Of a stretch of 64,000 bases of DNA, positions 1 to 11,164 are shown in pieces. The notes under the pieces are model-generated. The model was given only the letters and a program-made list of their open reading frames with translations, was not told the origin of the DNA and made no database searches. Each line of letters begins with the position of its first letter. The first letter of the stretch is position 1. The stretch comes from Aulostomus chinensis. Lineage: Eukaryota > Chordata > Actinopteri > Syngnathiformes > Aulostomidae. Both the position numbers and the translations under genes were made by a program. The stretch lies in assembly GCA_037954235.1 (NCBI GenBank), contig JBBMOA010000001.1, positions 62,001 through 126,000 of the forward strand, written 5' to 3'.

Positions 1-300
1 AAGACAGACCAATGTGAGCAGGACGTTCCTGGAGAAGTCAGAAGAACTTGACCATGTTTCCTACAGTACCCAGGAGGCCTGGTAGTTGTTGAAGGAAGCT
101 CCAAAAGCAAAGAGCAGACAGCAGGATATCAAAAGAAAAGATCCAGACACTAAAACTACAAGTAGAAACAAGAAGAAATACTCAAAGCTTTGGAAAGATA
201 CTCCAAGGTTGGATATACATTATTATATACACTACTATTCTCATTGACTCCTAAAGAGGGACAGGAAAAATTTGAATGTGGATCAGATCAGCTGATTTCA
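1..300. other. Anonymous sequence
   Basis: I see no gene, RNA or recognisable repeat here. Composition is ordinary and slightly AT-rich. Confidence 0.4.
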
Positions 301-304
301 CTGT

Positions 305-432
305 TGAGTCCATCCCTCCATCCACTTTCTATTCTTGTCCTTTAAGGGTCATGGGGGGGGGGGGGGCGATCCCAGGTGACATTGTTCAAGAGGCAGGGTT
401 CACCCTGGACAGGTCACCAGTCCATCAGGAGA
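305..432 (-). mobile_element. SINE 3' portion (teleost tRNA-headed family), with poly-G run
   Basis: The stretch shares the phrase TTCACCCTGGACAGGTCACC and its flanks with the copies near 9,000, 16,150 and 24,640. Only the part far from the tRNA-like head survives. An uninterrupted run of about 15 G sits at 353-367 where the other copies read a short G run. Family membership is from shared sequence within the window; I cannot assign a database name. Confidence 0.5.
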
Positions 433-480
433 AATGAGGTGGTCAGTATCATGCAACCTAAACTAAAACATTCGTCAGAT

Positions 481-705
481 CAAATTCAGATTAAAGCAAG
501 AGGCTCCAGTCAAAGTCAGAATTCCTGATGATGTCATCAGGGCTTTGACAGTAGCTAGAATTCTGTCTTTGATCTCAGGAGGACATGAAAGAAACCCAAT
601 TGAGGAAAGTAGAAGAGAGAACATTCAGCTTCATTAGAAACACTTGAACTGTTGAACAGTAGAATTTGTTTGAAACAGTTTACAACACTGAGTGACAGGA
701 TTGAA
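481..705 (+). repeat. Dispersed repeat, inverted partner at 24785-25020
   Basis: The order of shared phrases is the same as in the reverse complement of 24785-25020: AGCAAGAGGCTCCAG, a GATGATGTCATCAGGGCTTT-like stretch, AGAATTCTGTCTTTGATCTC, then a GTTTACAACACT-like stretch. No protein or RNA is recognisable in it, so it is an unnamed dispersed element or an old segmental duplicate. Confidence 0.55.
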
Positions 706-740
706 GAGGGAAGAGTTTTCTGCTTTAAAATTAATTCTAA

Positions 741-2336
741 CCTAAAAGTCAAGTCAAGTCAATTTTATTTATATCGAACCAAATCCCAACAGAAGTTATT
801 TCATGACACAGTTTTGTCAGAGTTCAATAAAAGGAAATTAAGGGTCATCCAAGTTTTTATCTCCTTTAGACAGGCCTCCAGTTTAGTCAGCTCATTTATT
901 TCACGTGGATGCATTGATAAGTACAGCTGTGTGTCGTCAGCATAGCAGTGAACATTAATTGAGTGTTTCCTAATAATGTGACCGAGAGGAAGCAGATAAA
1001 GGGTGAAGAGGATTGGTCCAAGCTCAGAGCCTTGAGGAACACCATAAGAGACTGCAGTGGTTTCCGAGGGTTTATCATTAGTGAGTACGAACTGAGATGA
1101 CCTAGTAAATAGGACCTGAACCAGTTAAGTGCAGTTCCTTCAATGCCAATGACATGTTCCAGTCTCCGTAGAAGGATATGGTGATCAATGGTATCAAAAG
1201 CTGCACTAAGATCTAATCAGACCAGCACAGAGACCAGTCCCTCATCTGATGCTAGTAGGAGGTCATTGGTAACTCTGACGAGTGCAGTTTCTGTGCTATG
1301 ATGAATCCTGAACCCTGACTGGAAATCCTCTAATAGGCTGTTGCTATGGAGAAGTCACAGAGCAGTTTAGCAACTGCTTTCTCCAGAATTTTGGTGAGAA
1401 AAGGAAGATTTGACATTGGTCTGTATTTGGCCAAAACTTCTGGATCCAGGGTTGCTTTTTTGAGAAGGGGTCTAATTACTGCCACTTTAAAGGACTGTGG
1501 GACGTAACCAGATACCAGACACATTGATCATATCTAAGAGGGAGGTGCTAACGAGGGGTAGAGAGTCCTTAAGTAGCTTGGTTGGGATGGGGTCTAGAAG
1601 ACAGGTGGATGGTTTAGAGGAGGAAATGATTGAACTGAGATCATCAAGGCTAACGGTAGAAAAACTGTCAAAGTATACGTCTGGTCCTCCAGCAGCCTCT
1701 AAGGCTTCTGAGGCTATAGGTGCCATGTTGTCAGCTGATGGCAGGAGGAGGTGAATTTTCTCTCTAAGAAGGACAATTTTGTCATTAAAGAAGTCCATGA
1801 AAGAAGAGGAACCTGGGTTGTTCTTGTGTTCCTCTATTAGTGCTGAGTAGTAGGCTGCTCTCGCTATACGAAGGGCTTTCTTATAGCTTTTAAGGCTGTC
1901 TTGCCAGACTAAATGAGACTCCTCCAGTTGGGGCAGCGCCATATTCTCTTGAACTTCTGGGTTTTTTGTTTAAGCTGTCTGGTTTCTGAATTGTACCAAG
2001 GTGCTTGTTTCCTTGGATTTATAGATTTAGTTTTTAGTGGGGCAAATGAGTCCAGAGTTGATCCTAAGGTGCCTGTTGCTCTATTGATAAAATTATCAAT
2101 TTGGGAGGGACTAAGGTTGACAACAATGTCCTCTGTAACAATGGGACACGACACTGATTAAGCACGACTGGAATCGCTTCCTTAAATCCAGGTGTGGCCT
2201 GATCAGACAAACATCTGGAAACCACAGTTTTCCTGAGTGGAGTGTAGTTGATTAGTTCAAAGTCCAAAGTGATTGATTGATGGTCTGATAAAAGCGTTCT
2301 GTGGAAACACAACGAGATGTTCAGCTTCAGTTCCAC
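741..2336 (-). pseudogene. L2-like non-LTR retrotransposon, inactivated ORF2 fragment with 3' tail
   Basis: Read on the minus strand from 2336 downward, this shows the end of an apurinic endonuclease domain (an SDH motif near 2288-2280 followed by DFEL). A linker follows with the L2-type phrase FMDFFNDKIVLLREKI near 1800. The reverse transcriptase region contains SKPSTCLLDPIPTKLLK near 1600, YRPMSNLPFL near 1420 and the catalytic YADD near 946-935, then LTKLEACLKEIKTWM near 890-845. The open frame is broken several times (frame changes near 2100, 1940, 1500 and 1000). After about 825 it jumps to the 3' tail, ending in repeats of TTGACT at 741-765, so the C-terminal end is deleted. It is a dead, internally deleted LINE copy. 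The clade assignment (L2/Maui-like, jockey superfamily) is from memory of motif spacing. Confidence 0.8.
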
Positions 2337-2340
2337 ATGT

Positions 2341-4320
2341 TAGGAGGAGGTGGAGGTGTGGTTGTGACAGTGAGGGCGTTCATGGACAGACTGATGGACA
2401 CCAGTTGAGTCTAGAAGAGAGAGAAATGCAGCACCAGACTGTTGACACTCTTCTGAGACCTGCTTCCTGTCTTCAAGAGTCATCAAGACGTCCCAGCCTC
2501 AGATTTTCTTATTGGAGACAATGATGACCACAAGTACAAGGAAAAAAAGAGAAGACAAAACAAACGCAAAATCCATCCTGCTGGTGAGGTGAAATCCAAG
2601 AGTCCCTGAGCCAGGACATTCCAACTGTAACACATAAGAGGCCCCTGACACCATGTTTCTGTTGGGCTGGTTCCCCAAACCTGATTGATTGATTGATTGC
2701 TGCAGTTCTAATGTGGAGTTTCAAACTTAGAGAACAGCTGCTGTTAAACAGAAGAGGAAGAAGAATGATTTTTATCCAGAACTGAGATAAAAATTGAAAA
2801 GTTCAAAATAACATGAAAAATGGCAAATAATGTGTTGTTGTTTGTTGCCTTCAATCATTGCAGGAACAACATGAGATGGAAAAACAAGTCTTTAATCTAT
2901 TTAAAGTAGAAAGATGTCTGTAGACAACATCCACTCCAAACAGTCAAACACAAGGGTGGTGATCAAGTAGAGCCTCTACATGGAAACAAAAGCACTGACG
3001 ACTTGAAGAACAGAAAGTTTATTAAAAGACAAGTTTATAAGGACAGTTAAAAGGTGTCTTGACGGCTGTTTACACTTTAATTCAGCTGTAGAAGAAGAAG
3101 ACCTTCACTGTGAAAACTCATCCTGTGTTACAGCCGCCCCTCCAGGACGGTCAGGGACCAACTTCAGTCCTGGTCCTGATACACCGGAAATCCAACCAAT
3201 CCCTCACATAGGAACCATGTATTTGTTTGAGTGGTGCCCAGCAGCACAGCACCCTGCCTGAGCGTAGTAGGAACTGTAGGAGCCGGTCCTGAGCGTGTAC
3301 TGCATGTGTACTACTACTAAAGGTACTTCACCGGAGGCTCCAGCTGATGTCCCATATGTCTCCATCAGCTGGATGACATCACTGATATCAGAGACTCCAC
3401 CCACTCATTTATTTTCACACATCTCAAAGACAATTCAGTGTTTGATCAGGATCAATACATCAATATAAAGATCAGTACTTGGTGCCAAGTGGATCTTTGA
3501 TGGTGACCTCAGAGAAATCAGATCAGCCCTCACACCCTCCTGTCCAATGGTGGCTCCATGATTTCAGCTTCATCCTGTCTCTTTCCTGCTGTGTTTTCTC
3601 CTCTCTTTGTCTCTGTTCCTGCAGTCACACTGGATAGTTCCTGTGTGAAGGGGACCAACAAAGTGGTGGTGGACGCGTTGTCTAGAGTTCCTTCAGTGTG
3701 GAAATTGATAGTGAACTGTTTTCCTGTCTCTGGTTCTCCTCTTGTCTTTTCCTAGCCTCCTACATCATTGCTTTCTGGGTGCACCGGTCAATGCGGTACC
3801 TTGGGACAAGAGATGCTGGACCACCGGAGCAGCCACTGGTTCACCTCCTGATAGGTTTACCTCATCTGTACAGAACAATGGGTGATGTACATGGTTTGAG
3901 GGGGTTTGGTTAATCATCATTTTGGCTTTTTTTTTAAACAAATACATTTAAGGTACTTTGGTGACCCCTTTCTTGTGTGTGTGTGTGGGGGGGGGGGGAT
4001 AAAGGTCCCGTGGCTGGTGCCTTTCATGCTGTTTCTGGTGTTGCAGCAGGTATCTGGAGGGTGGGGGGCTGTTCGTTCCTCCTAGTTGAAGCTCCTGGGC
4101 CCGGTGCTCTCTACATACAGAACCCGCCTTGCTGGCCAGGAGCCTCTCTTCCTCCTCATCCATTGTCACTGTGATTTTCAGCAGACAACATCTCTTCCTT
4201 CCACCTCCCTTACACACATGCACACATGAACCCACACCACTGACTCTACTGACAATCACATCACATTGTTGTCTGAGTTCAATTTTGGTTTATCGTTGTT
4301 CTTTTCACCAAATAAATTCA
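2341..4320. other. Region downstream of the zinc-finger stop; probable 3' UTR plus anonymous sequence
   Basis: No gene of its own is evident. For the minus-strand zinc-finger gene this is downstream DNA. A minus-strand AATAAA (plus TTTATT) lies near 3015 and another near 3406; either could be its poly(A) signal, but I cannot tell which. A G-rich run lies at about 3985-4000. Positions 3640-3710 carry a short frame reading KGTNKVVVDALSR, described separately. Confidence 0.35.
3640..3705 (+). pseudogene. Possible Ty3/gypsy Pol scrap (end of RNase H)
   Basis: The plus-strand frame reads VKGTNKVVVDALSRVP. A glycine-containing stretch followed by V-x-DALSR is the familiar C-terminal signature of the RNase H region of Ty3/gypsy polyproteins. 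The sequence on either side does not extend the match, so at most about 20 residues of a dead element are left. A chance match is possible. Confidence 0.3.
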
Positions 4321-5861
4321 TTATTTGGCCTTCAACCTGCGTCTCCCACTCTTGTCATGCTTCAAAGCCACTTCTTGCAAAGGTGGTTTCTTCCCAGTGT
4401 GCGTTCTCATGTGTCTTTTCAGATCTCCCTTAACTGAGAATCTTTTACCACAAACTGAGCAGGGATATGGTTTCTTCCCAGTGTGCGTTCTCATGTGTCT
4501 TTTCAGATCTCCCTTAACTGAGAATCTTTTACCACAAACTGAGCAGGGATATGGTTTCTCCCCAGTGTGCGTTCTCATGTGTCTTTTCAAATTCCCCTTT
4601 TCTGAAAATCTTGTGCTACAAACTGAGCACGGGAATGGTTTCTCCCCAGTGTGTGTTCTCATGTGTCTATTCAGATATCCCTTTTCTGAAAACCTTACGC
4701 CACAAACTGAGCAGGGAAACGGTTTCTCCCCAGTGTGCGTTCTCATGTGTGTTTTCAGATCTCCCTTGACTGAGAATCTTTTGCCACAAACTGAGCAGGG
4801 ATGTGGTTTCTCCCCAGTGTGCATTCTCATGTGTGATTCTAAATGTGCCTTAATTGGGAATCTTGTGCCGCAAACTGAGCATGGGAATGGTTTCTCCCCA
4901 GTATGCGTTCTCATGTGTCTTTTCAGATGCCCCTTTTCTGAAAATCTTGTGCCACAAACTGAGCAGGGGAATGGTTTCTCCCCAGTGTGTGTTCTCATGT
5001 GTCTATGCAGATATCCCTTTTCTGAAAACCTTCCACCAGAAACTGAGCAGGGGAACGGTTTCTCCCCAGTGTGTGTTCTCATGTGTGTTTTCAAATGTTC
5101 CCTGACAGAGAATCTTTTTCCACAAACTGAGCATGTGAATGGTTTCTCCCCAGTGTGTGTTCTCATGTGTATATCCAAACCACCTCTGTAATTAAAACCT
5201 TTACTGCATGTTGAGCACCTAAATGGATGCTCATCCTCACTGACTTCTGTCTCAGATTCAGAAGGACCAAAGTTCATGTTCCTGATGATCTCTGATCCTC
5301 TTTCAGTCTTTACTTTTTGCTCTTTTGAGCTGCAATGAGTCACTTCCTGTCCTGGGCTCAGTTTCTGAAGCAAATTCCTCCTTGAGCCAAAGGGTTCCTT
5401 GTGCTCAGAGGTAGTCGTGTTATCAGGTCTGACCCAATCATCCTCACTGACTTCAGTCTCAGCTTCAGAAGAGTCTGACATCTGGTCTTCAGTCTGGGGT
5501 TGTACAAGTGGATCTGGATCTACCTTGCTGGCTGGTTCTGGTTCTGGTCCTCCACACTCTTCTCCAACAGCTTCTGTTTTCAGATGATGAACTGGGCTGC
5601 TGCTCAGAGACTCTTCTTTCAAGTTCTCCTCAGTTAGACTCTGATGAAGCTGTGGGAACTGAGGTTTCTCTTCGTTCCCTTCACTCTTCACAGGGACCAG
5701 AGTGAAGGGGAACGTGGTGATATCAGCCTCCTCCTGCCCTTGAAGCTGCCCTCCCTCCTCACTGGTCCAGAGCTCCTCCCACTCCTCTTTAATGTGGGGG
5801 GGCTCTGGGTCCTGCAGCTCAGGGGGAACCTCTTCTTTAATCACCAGCAGCTGCTCCACAT
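4321..5861 (-). CDS. C2H2 zinc-finger protein, exon 2 (linker region and ten-finger array)
   Basis: This is the last coding exon of a probable nuclear DNA-binding regulator. The acceptor (TGTCCTGCAG) ends at 5862. Joining exon 1 in phase 1 makes a GAT codon and then VEQLLVIKEEVPPE, the usual junction of this teleost family. The in-frame TTG upstream is not used. The full product is 601 residues: 88 from exon 1, one shared codon and 512 here. Residues 90-300 are acidic, with PPHIKEEWEEL and two related copies of S-E-x-E-TEVSED. Residues 302-581 hold ten fingers of 28 residues with TGEKP linkers. Finger 3 reads CSVSG, so its second zinc cysteine is serine. Fingers 9 and 10 are identical and followed by TGKKP. 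The C-terminus is basic (GRRRLKAK), then TAA at 4323-4321. Repeated fingers such as FSEKGYL, FSEKGHL and FSVKGDL suggest growth by duplication. The DNA target is unknown. Confidence 0.93.
4382..4549 (-). repeat. 84-bp tandem duplication encoding zinc fingers 9 and 10
   Basis: Two adjacent 84-bp blocks (about 4382-4465 and 4466-4549) are base-for-base identical over nearly their whole length. Each encodes one finger of type YPCSVCGKRFSVKGDL. Other fingers in the array differ from each other at many silent and replacement sites, so this duplication is the most recent event in the gene. Boundaries can be shifted within the repeat. Confidence 0.85.
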
Positions 5862-7150
5862 CTGCAGGACACAAACAGCAACATCAGAAATCTCTTCATT
5901 TGACTCTGAAACAGTGGAGCAACAGACAGAAACAGAAATCAACTCAATGAAAAGAGACGTCCTGCTACTGACGACCAGTCAGCAAACTGGGAACAGAAAC
6001 GCTGGCTTCAGATGCTTGGATCAACGTTGGGTCACCCAGGTCAAAGGTCATAGGTCCCCTCTGCTGAATGGTTTTGTCCATTCATGATCACATCTGCTGG
6101 TCAGAATGTTCATTTCTAGAATGAGACCCTGTAGGAGAATGAGAGTTCAGTCCCTAGAACCAGAGGGAACCTGTACCAATGCTAAACATGTCAGCCCACC
6201 TACACTCACAGCCAGGGAGGTGCTGGCCACTGGGAGAAGTGGAATGATTCCCTAATGGCCGGTCCAGCCCAGGCCAACCGGACTGTGGAGAAAAAAAGGT
6301 TGTTTTTAATGGGCTGATATAATTTCCAGTCTACAGGATCATCTTTTAACAAGGTAGCACCGTAGCAGCCTACAGAAGAACGACACAAGGACACCAACAT
6401 GCACAGCATGCTGGGCCAGCCTGTCACACACGACTCAGTTAGCAGGAGTTAGCAACACAGTGTGAATGTCTCCTCAGCTTGGTCTTGTCTTGGTTCAGTT
6501 CAATGGTAACATGCTTCTGATGCCTGTCAATGGGAGTGTTCTTAACATTGACCACTGACAGTGACTCACACCTCAGGTTCCAGCCCTGGAATGACGATTC
6601 CTGAGATCCACTGATGCGTCAGGTCTTTGTTTCTTTCACTTCATGATCCTCATGGCGCCATCAAAAAATAACACAACACAAAAAACACCTACACAGGAAA
6701 TACTTAGCTCTCTGGCACACATAACGTCTGGGCCAATATTAATATGAATATTTATATATAAAAAAGAATAAATGGCACACAAACAAGCAACCGGCGGCGC
6801 TCCCACGCCCCGGGTGCCTCCCTGAATTTTAACTACATTCTAGTCATCCACACCATCACATCTACACTCCCACGCACAACACACACCCTGCACCCATGTT
6901 GGGATGGGGGGGCAGCTGGGGCGGGGAGTGAGTCAATTGCTGCCCCTTTTGCTAACTGCACCAGCGTGGGCCTGGGTTGGGCCTGTGGCCTGGGGGGGGG
7001 GGGGGTTCCTGGGGCTCCCTGTGTTCAGGGGGTTTCTGGGTGCCCTGGTGGTTTGGTCCTGACCTGCCTGCTATCCTGGACTGGGGGTGTGATGTTCTGG
7101 TCCCCCACATCAGCTACAGTCAGCTGCCCACCGCATTCAAGACAAACCAT

Positions 7151-7221
<71 letters not shown>

Positions 7222-7916
7222 GGTCTCAAAATACACGCCTCTGGCTACAAAGACAGGTCAGTGAGAGTTTTTCTCGACATCGCTAACTTCTGTTGTTCTG
7301 TGTTGTAGAACTGTAATACTCTGAGAAGAAATACCTGCTGGCTCTACTCTCTCTCTCTCTCTGGTCTATTTTTATAGTTTGTCTCTTGGTGACCAGTAGA
7401 ATTTCCGATCGAACTCTCGATAAATCTCTGTTGTTATTGTTGTTACTGTTTTTGTTTGTTTGTTTTTCTCCTATTGTTGTCCCCCCCCCTTGTCCTCCCT
7501 GTCCTGTCCCTGCTCTCTCTTCCTGTCCTCTCCTGAGCCTCAGTCCGGTAGCTTCATCAATGAACCAACACCATTCCTAATAAAGTTCAACACAGAAGGT
7601 GATAGGAGGAGTTTATCAGGTTCCTCCTTAGCAGAGTAGAACTGCTTCAGTCCAATAAAGCACCAGGAACATGGATGCTGCTGCTGAACAGGACAGGTTA
7701 AAAACTACAAAAGAAGGCTGGACAACAATCCACAGAAAAACTAGTTTACCCTTTGATTTTGACCTTTGAACTTTTACATTTTACCTTTCAGACGTTCACA
7801 CACAACCCGGAAATGGCTTTTTACACCTAAAATCCCCTAAAATGCTCTCTGAGGGCCTCTGCAGCTCCACTTCCTGGACTGAATTCGGGGCCCAGCAGGT
7901 CCCTGCGGGGACTCAC
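5862..7916 (-). other. Intron of the zinc-finger gene
   Basis: The donor at 7916 reads GTGAGT and the acceptor at 5862 reads TGTCCTGCAG, on the minus strand. The intron contains a (CA)n tract (7153-7219), a G run near 6992-7004, pyrimidine-rich stretches near 7350-7545, and otherwise anonymous sequence. I see no second gene inside it. Confidence 0.75.
7153..7219. repeat. (CA)n microsatellite
   Basis: An uninterrupted CA dinucleotide tract of about 67 bp lies in the intron of the zinc-finger gene. Open frames through it are meaningless. Confidence 0.97.
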
Positions 7917-8181
7917 CTGCTCTGTCCAGCCTGACTCGGGGCTTCAGCACGGCATCGAGCAGCAACCTCTGCCGGCGGTTCTCCCGCTCGTACTCCGCCA
8001 CGGTTTCCTCCAGCAGAGACACGATCTGCTCCGCGGCCGCCGCCAGCCGCTCGGTGAGCAGCGCTCTCAGCACCGGTACTCCAGCCGCTGAGTCTCCTTC
8101 TCCCAGCTGCAGCAGGAAGTCTTCAGCGGCGGCGAGGATCCGCTCCTGGACCGACACCCGCAGCAGCTGCGCGGCGCACAT
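7917..8181 (-). CDS. C2H2 zinc-finger protein, exon 1 (N-terminal helical domain)
   Basis: The ATG at 8181-8179 opens a frame of 88 codons plus one base, ending exactly at a consensus donor (CAG|GTGAGT). The peptide begins MCAAQLLRVSVQERILAAAE, then carries ALLTERLAAAAEQIVSLLEE and YERENRRQRLLLDAVLKPRV. This leucine- and charge-rich helical block is the N-terminal module commonly spliced onto teleost C2H2 genes of this type and is often annotated only as predicted. The phase-1 junction to exon 2 gives ...RLDRA-D-VEQLLVIKEE, which supports the model. The exon is CpG-rich, unlike its surroundings, which fits a first exon near a promoter. Paralogues often start nearer the LLTERLAAAAE block, so the first ~35 residues are the less certain part. 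Confidence 0.85.
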
Positions 8182-8345
8182 GTTGAGGTTCTACCGGCGC
8201 CACTCAGCCTTCAGGAGACAAAGACCGAGGCCGGGGGTTCACGGACTTCTCCTTCTTTCCTCGTTGTTTGAAACGTCCCGCGTCTTCGTCTCGTTCTGTG
8301 AAGCGCGTATTGATGACGTATGTGGTGACGTCCAAAGCCTCTTCA
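8182..8345 (-). promoter_or_regulatory. Probable promoter/5' UTR of the zinc-finger gene
   Basis: This CpG-rich stretch lies directly upstream of the first ATG. It contains TGATGACGTA near 8311 and GGTGACGTCC near 8324, which resemble CRE/ATF half or full sites (TGACGTCA-like). No TATA box is obvious. A transcription start cannot be placed from sequence alone. Confidence 0.35.
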
Positions 8346-8691
8346 GCCGGCAGTGACCACGTGACTGATTCAGGACCTGCTTCTCCGGCTTGGCGTGAGA
8401 TTCTAAATGTAAAGCAGTGAAACGCCGTGGTTTCCTCCCTCCTCGTCCAAAAGCGTTCGCTATTTGATCAAAGGAAGGAGAAACAAGTGACTCCATGTTG
8501 TGGAGGCTGAACTCAGAGTTGAGAGAACTTTCATTCTGATCTGAGAGCAGCAACAAAGCCACTGAGAAAAACTGAACCACTGTCAGAGTCGGCACAGCAT
8601 CAGCAGTCAGGCTGTGTTCACACTGGGAGAAACCATCGGACAGAAACCTCCCTCAGTCACACTGAAGGAACCTGAACTGACTGCTGCAGCT

Positions 8692-8693
<2 letters not shown>

Positions 8694-8740
<47 letters not shown>
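8694..8740. repeat. (AC)n microsatellite
   Basis: A pure AC tract of about 47 bp lies upstream of the zinc-finger gene. Confidence 0.97.
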
Positions 8741-8742
<2 letters not shown>

Positions 8743-8981
8743 AGCAGGAAACATGGACAGAGAGATAAAAGCACAGGATGCCTCCTCCTCCTCCTTCCAG
8801 AGATCAACTGATCTCCAGATTGACTTCAATTCTTTGATCAGAATTCTTCTTCCTCCTTGATAGATTTATTGATACTTTGTCATAGACGGTCCATTCCTAT
8901 TGGAGGATGTTAAAGAGCAGAAGAACCAGGTTCCCATGTATGGAACTAGAATATTTATATACTGTATTGCAGTCATTTCCA

Positions 8982-9200
8982 ACATCCATCCATCCATTGT
9001 CTTCCTCTTATTCCTGTTAAGGGTCATGGGGGGTGGAGCCTATCCCAGCGTCTACAGGTGAGAGGCGGGGTTCACCCTGGACAGGTCACCAGTCCATCAC
9101 AGGACCAACACATAGAGACAGACAACCATTCACTCTCACAGTCACACCTACAGTCAATTTAGAGTATCAATCAGCCTCGTCCTCTCTTGATGTCTTTGGA
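8982..9200 (-). mobile_element. SINE fragment (teleost tRNA-headed family), head missing
   Basis: It matches the 3' two-thirds of the fuller copy at 16105-16478: a CATCCATCCATC-type tail, GGGTCATGGGGGGTGGAGCC, the TTCACCCTGGACAGG phrase, and CAGTCAATTTAGAGTATCAA. The part with the Pol III boxes is absent, so it is inactive. Confidence 0.65.
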
Positions 9201-9204
9201 CTCA

Positions 9205-9310
9205 CAAGTGGAAAAATGTAGAATCTTCATGTCATTACATGTCGTTCTCCATTGGTTCACTAGGGGGCAGCACCTACCTGCATCACCAATATGAGCCTTC
9301 AGTCTGTCAG
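9205..9310. repeat. Dispersed repeat with CTCF-like core, copy 1
   Basis: The segment GTCATTACATGT..GTTCTCCATTGG..TCACTAGGGGGCAGCACC is shared with 10935-11035 in the same orientation. The identity is high around the core and fades outward. It is probably a piece of an unnamed element carrying the motif at 9257-9273. Confidence 0.5.
9257..9273 (+). promoter_or_regulatory. CTCF-like motif
   Basis: TCACTAGGGGGCAGCAC fits the vertebrate CTCF core (CCASYAGRKGGCR) with one mismatch at the first position. Occupancy cannot be inferred from sequence. Confidence 0.4.
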
Positions 9311-10984
9311 GGGGTAGAATTCAGTCACCACCAATGACATCAGAGTCAGAGTTTAGACATCAAAGACAGACATTAAAGCCTCTCTGATAAAACAAAAATA
9401 TACTGCAATATTTTTTCCAAAGGGAGACCCTCTTTATTGTCTAGTTTAATCTGCTGCAATAATAATGAGCATCTTTGTCAGTCTACTGATGAATGTCAGA
9501 TATCTTTGATGACCAAACCTGGACGTTTGTCTCAGTTTGACTGGAAGTCTCATTCATTCATTTCTCCTCCATGATTTCCTGCAATGATTTCCTGGTTCTG
9601 CTCCATTCAGGTTCAGAGAGCTGAGATTAAAATCACTCAGGAATAAAAGAGGAGACACCAACAAGTCAGCATGGAAGAGGAGCAGCTTTTCAAACTGGTC
9701 ACCCTGGCTGCTGGTCTGGGCCTCCCTTTGCCTCGGTGCTCCTTGAACCAGTGAAGGTCCTGGTCCAGTCTTCTCCACTGAGTCCTTGTCAACAGGGAGC
9801 ACCTCCCCACCAGAGAGGTGCAGGGCAAAGGAAAGGAAAACTCCAACCAGAATGAACGCTGCACTAAAAACTGCCCTCCATTTCTTGAGGGGAACGTTGG
9901 GTCTTCCTCAGGCAAACGGCAGTCAGCAGTGACTCAACATCTGAACGGAGCCCAGACCTGGTCAGCTGATCATTCACCAGCTCAGCCCCTCCCACTCATG
10001 ACGAAGACCTTGAAAACCCCAACATCACCTCCTCCACCTCAGTCTGGCGTGTGTGGATGGAGGGCTGTGATGTCAGCAGCGATGACATCACTGACACAAA
10101 CACACTGATCTCTGACTGGTTTGGTCTGAGTGGGATTCAGTGACATCACACGACCTGCACCAGATGAAGGGGCGGGGCATCCAGGAGCTGTGACATCACT
10201 GGTGACTCTTGTTGGGCCGCCTTCTCGGCCAAAGTGGAGGAGAACAGGACCCAAATACAGACGGGGGAGAGGAGCGTTCAACAAAAGGAGGCTTGAATGA
10301 TGAAAAGACAAAGAACAACAAAGGAACTCAAAGCACCAACAGAGGAGAAAAGACAAAGTAGCAAACAAAAGCCAAACTTCCACTGGAAACTTGGAGGAGC
10401 TGGAACAGGAGGGAGAGAACATGAGGCTGAGAACCCTGGAGAATGAGAGGTGGACAAATCCACCAGCGCAGCATCAGGAGAACAAAGAAACCAGAAGGAG
10501 CTTTGAGGAGCTGCTGACATGCAGCCAGGGAGCGTCTGCTTGAGATGGGAGGAGCTGCTCATCCACCCAGATGGAGAAGCAGCCATCTTGCTCTTCTGAC
10601 GCCGACCGGCAGAAGGAACAGAGGAGGTGAGGGGCCTCACGTTGTCATGGCGACATGGAAACATTCCACTCTATCAGCGGTGCCTCCATCAGACGCACTT
10701 TGTCTTTGTGAAGATCAAAGTGAAAGGAAATGATAAAGTAAAACAATGAAGGCTGCATGAACTGAGTGACACACTTGAGGATGACATCAGCGAAATGTGT
10801 GATGTCACACTGCTGAGTCGTGAGGTCACCACCAGAGAACAAATGAGTGATGAGATGCTGATTATTGACTCTCTACTTTAAATGATCTCACTCTCTTCCA
10901 GCTGGAAGAAGTTGGAGGATGAATGAAGTCAAGAACTGGAAAAATGGAGAACGTTCATGTCATTACATGTTGTTCTCCATTGGG

Positions 10985-11001
10985 TCACTAGGGGGCAGCA
11001 C
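10985..11001 (+). promoter_or_regulatory. CTCF-like motif
   Basis: This is an identical 17-base core (TCACTAGGGGGCAGCAC) to that at 9257, inside the second copy of the same short repeat (10935-11035). Confidence 0.4.
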
Positions 11002-11164
11002 CTACCTGCAACTCCTGTGAGCCCTCAGTCTCACCTCATTTTCAGGCTCCAACTAAAATGAAGCTTCAACTCTTCTGAATCCTCTCCACCTGTCAGATCT
11101 GTTTGAAACTTCCAGGTTTGATCAACATCCCAGTCTGAACACATCTACAGGTCAGTAGTGACCA

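Noticed and set aside
4325..5191. A 288-residue open frame on the plus strand opposite the zinc-finger exon, plus shorter repetitive frames (4551-4769, 4854-5105).
   Set aside because: It is the antisense image of the repeated 84-bp finger units. Its periodic CVLMC-like peptide follows from the finger repeats, and it has no independent support.
5869..5874. A start for the zinc-finger protein just upstream of exon 2, reading through CCTGCAG.
   Set aside because: It would begin at TTG inside the splice acceptor. Joining exon 1 in phase reproduces the expected family sequence.
7025..7286. Open frames rich in HTHT or CVCV through the CA tract, and similar ones at 8607-8811, 23444-23677 and 24875-25126.
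   Set aside because: These are dinucleotide repeats; open frames arise automatically.
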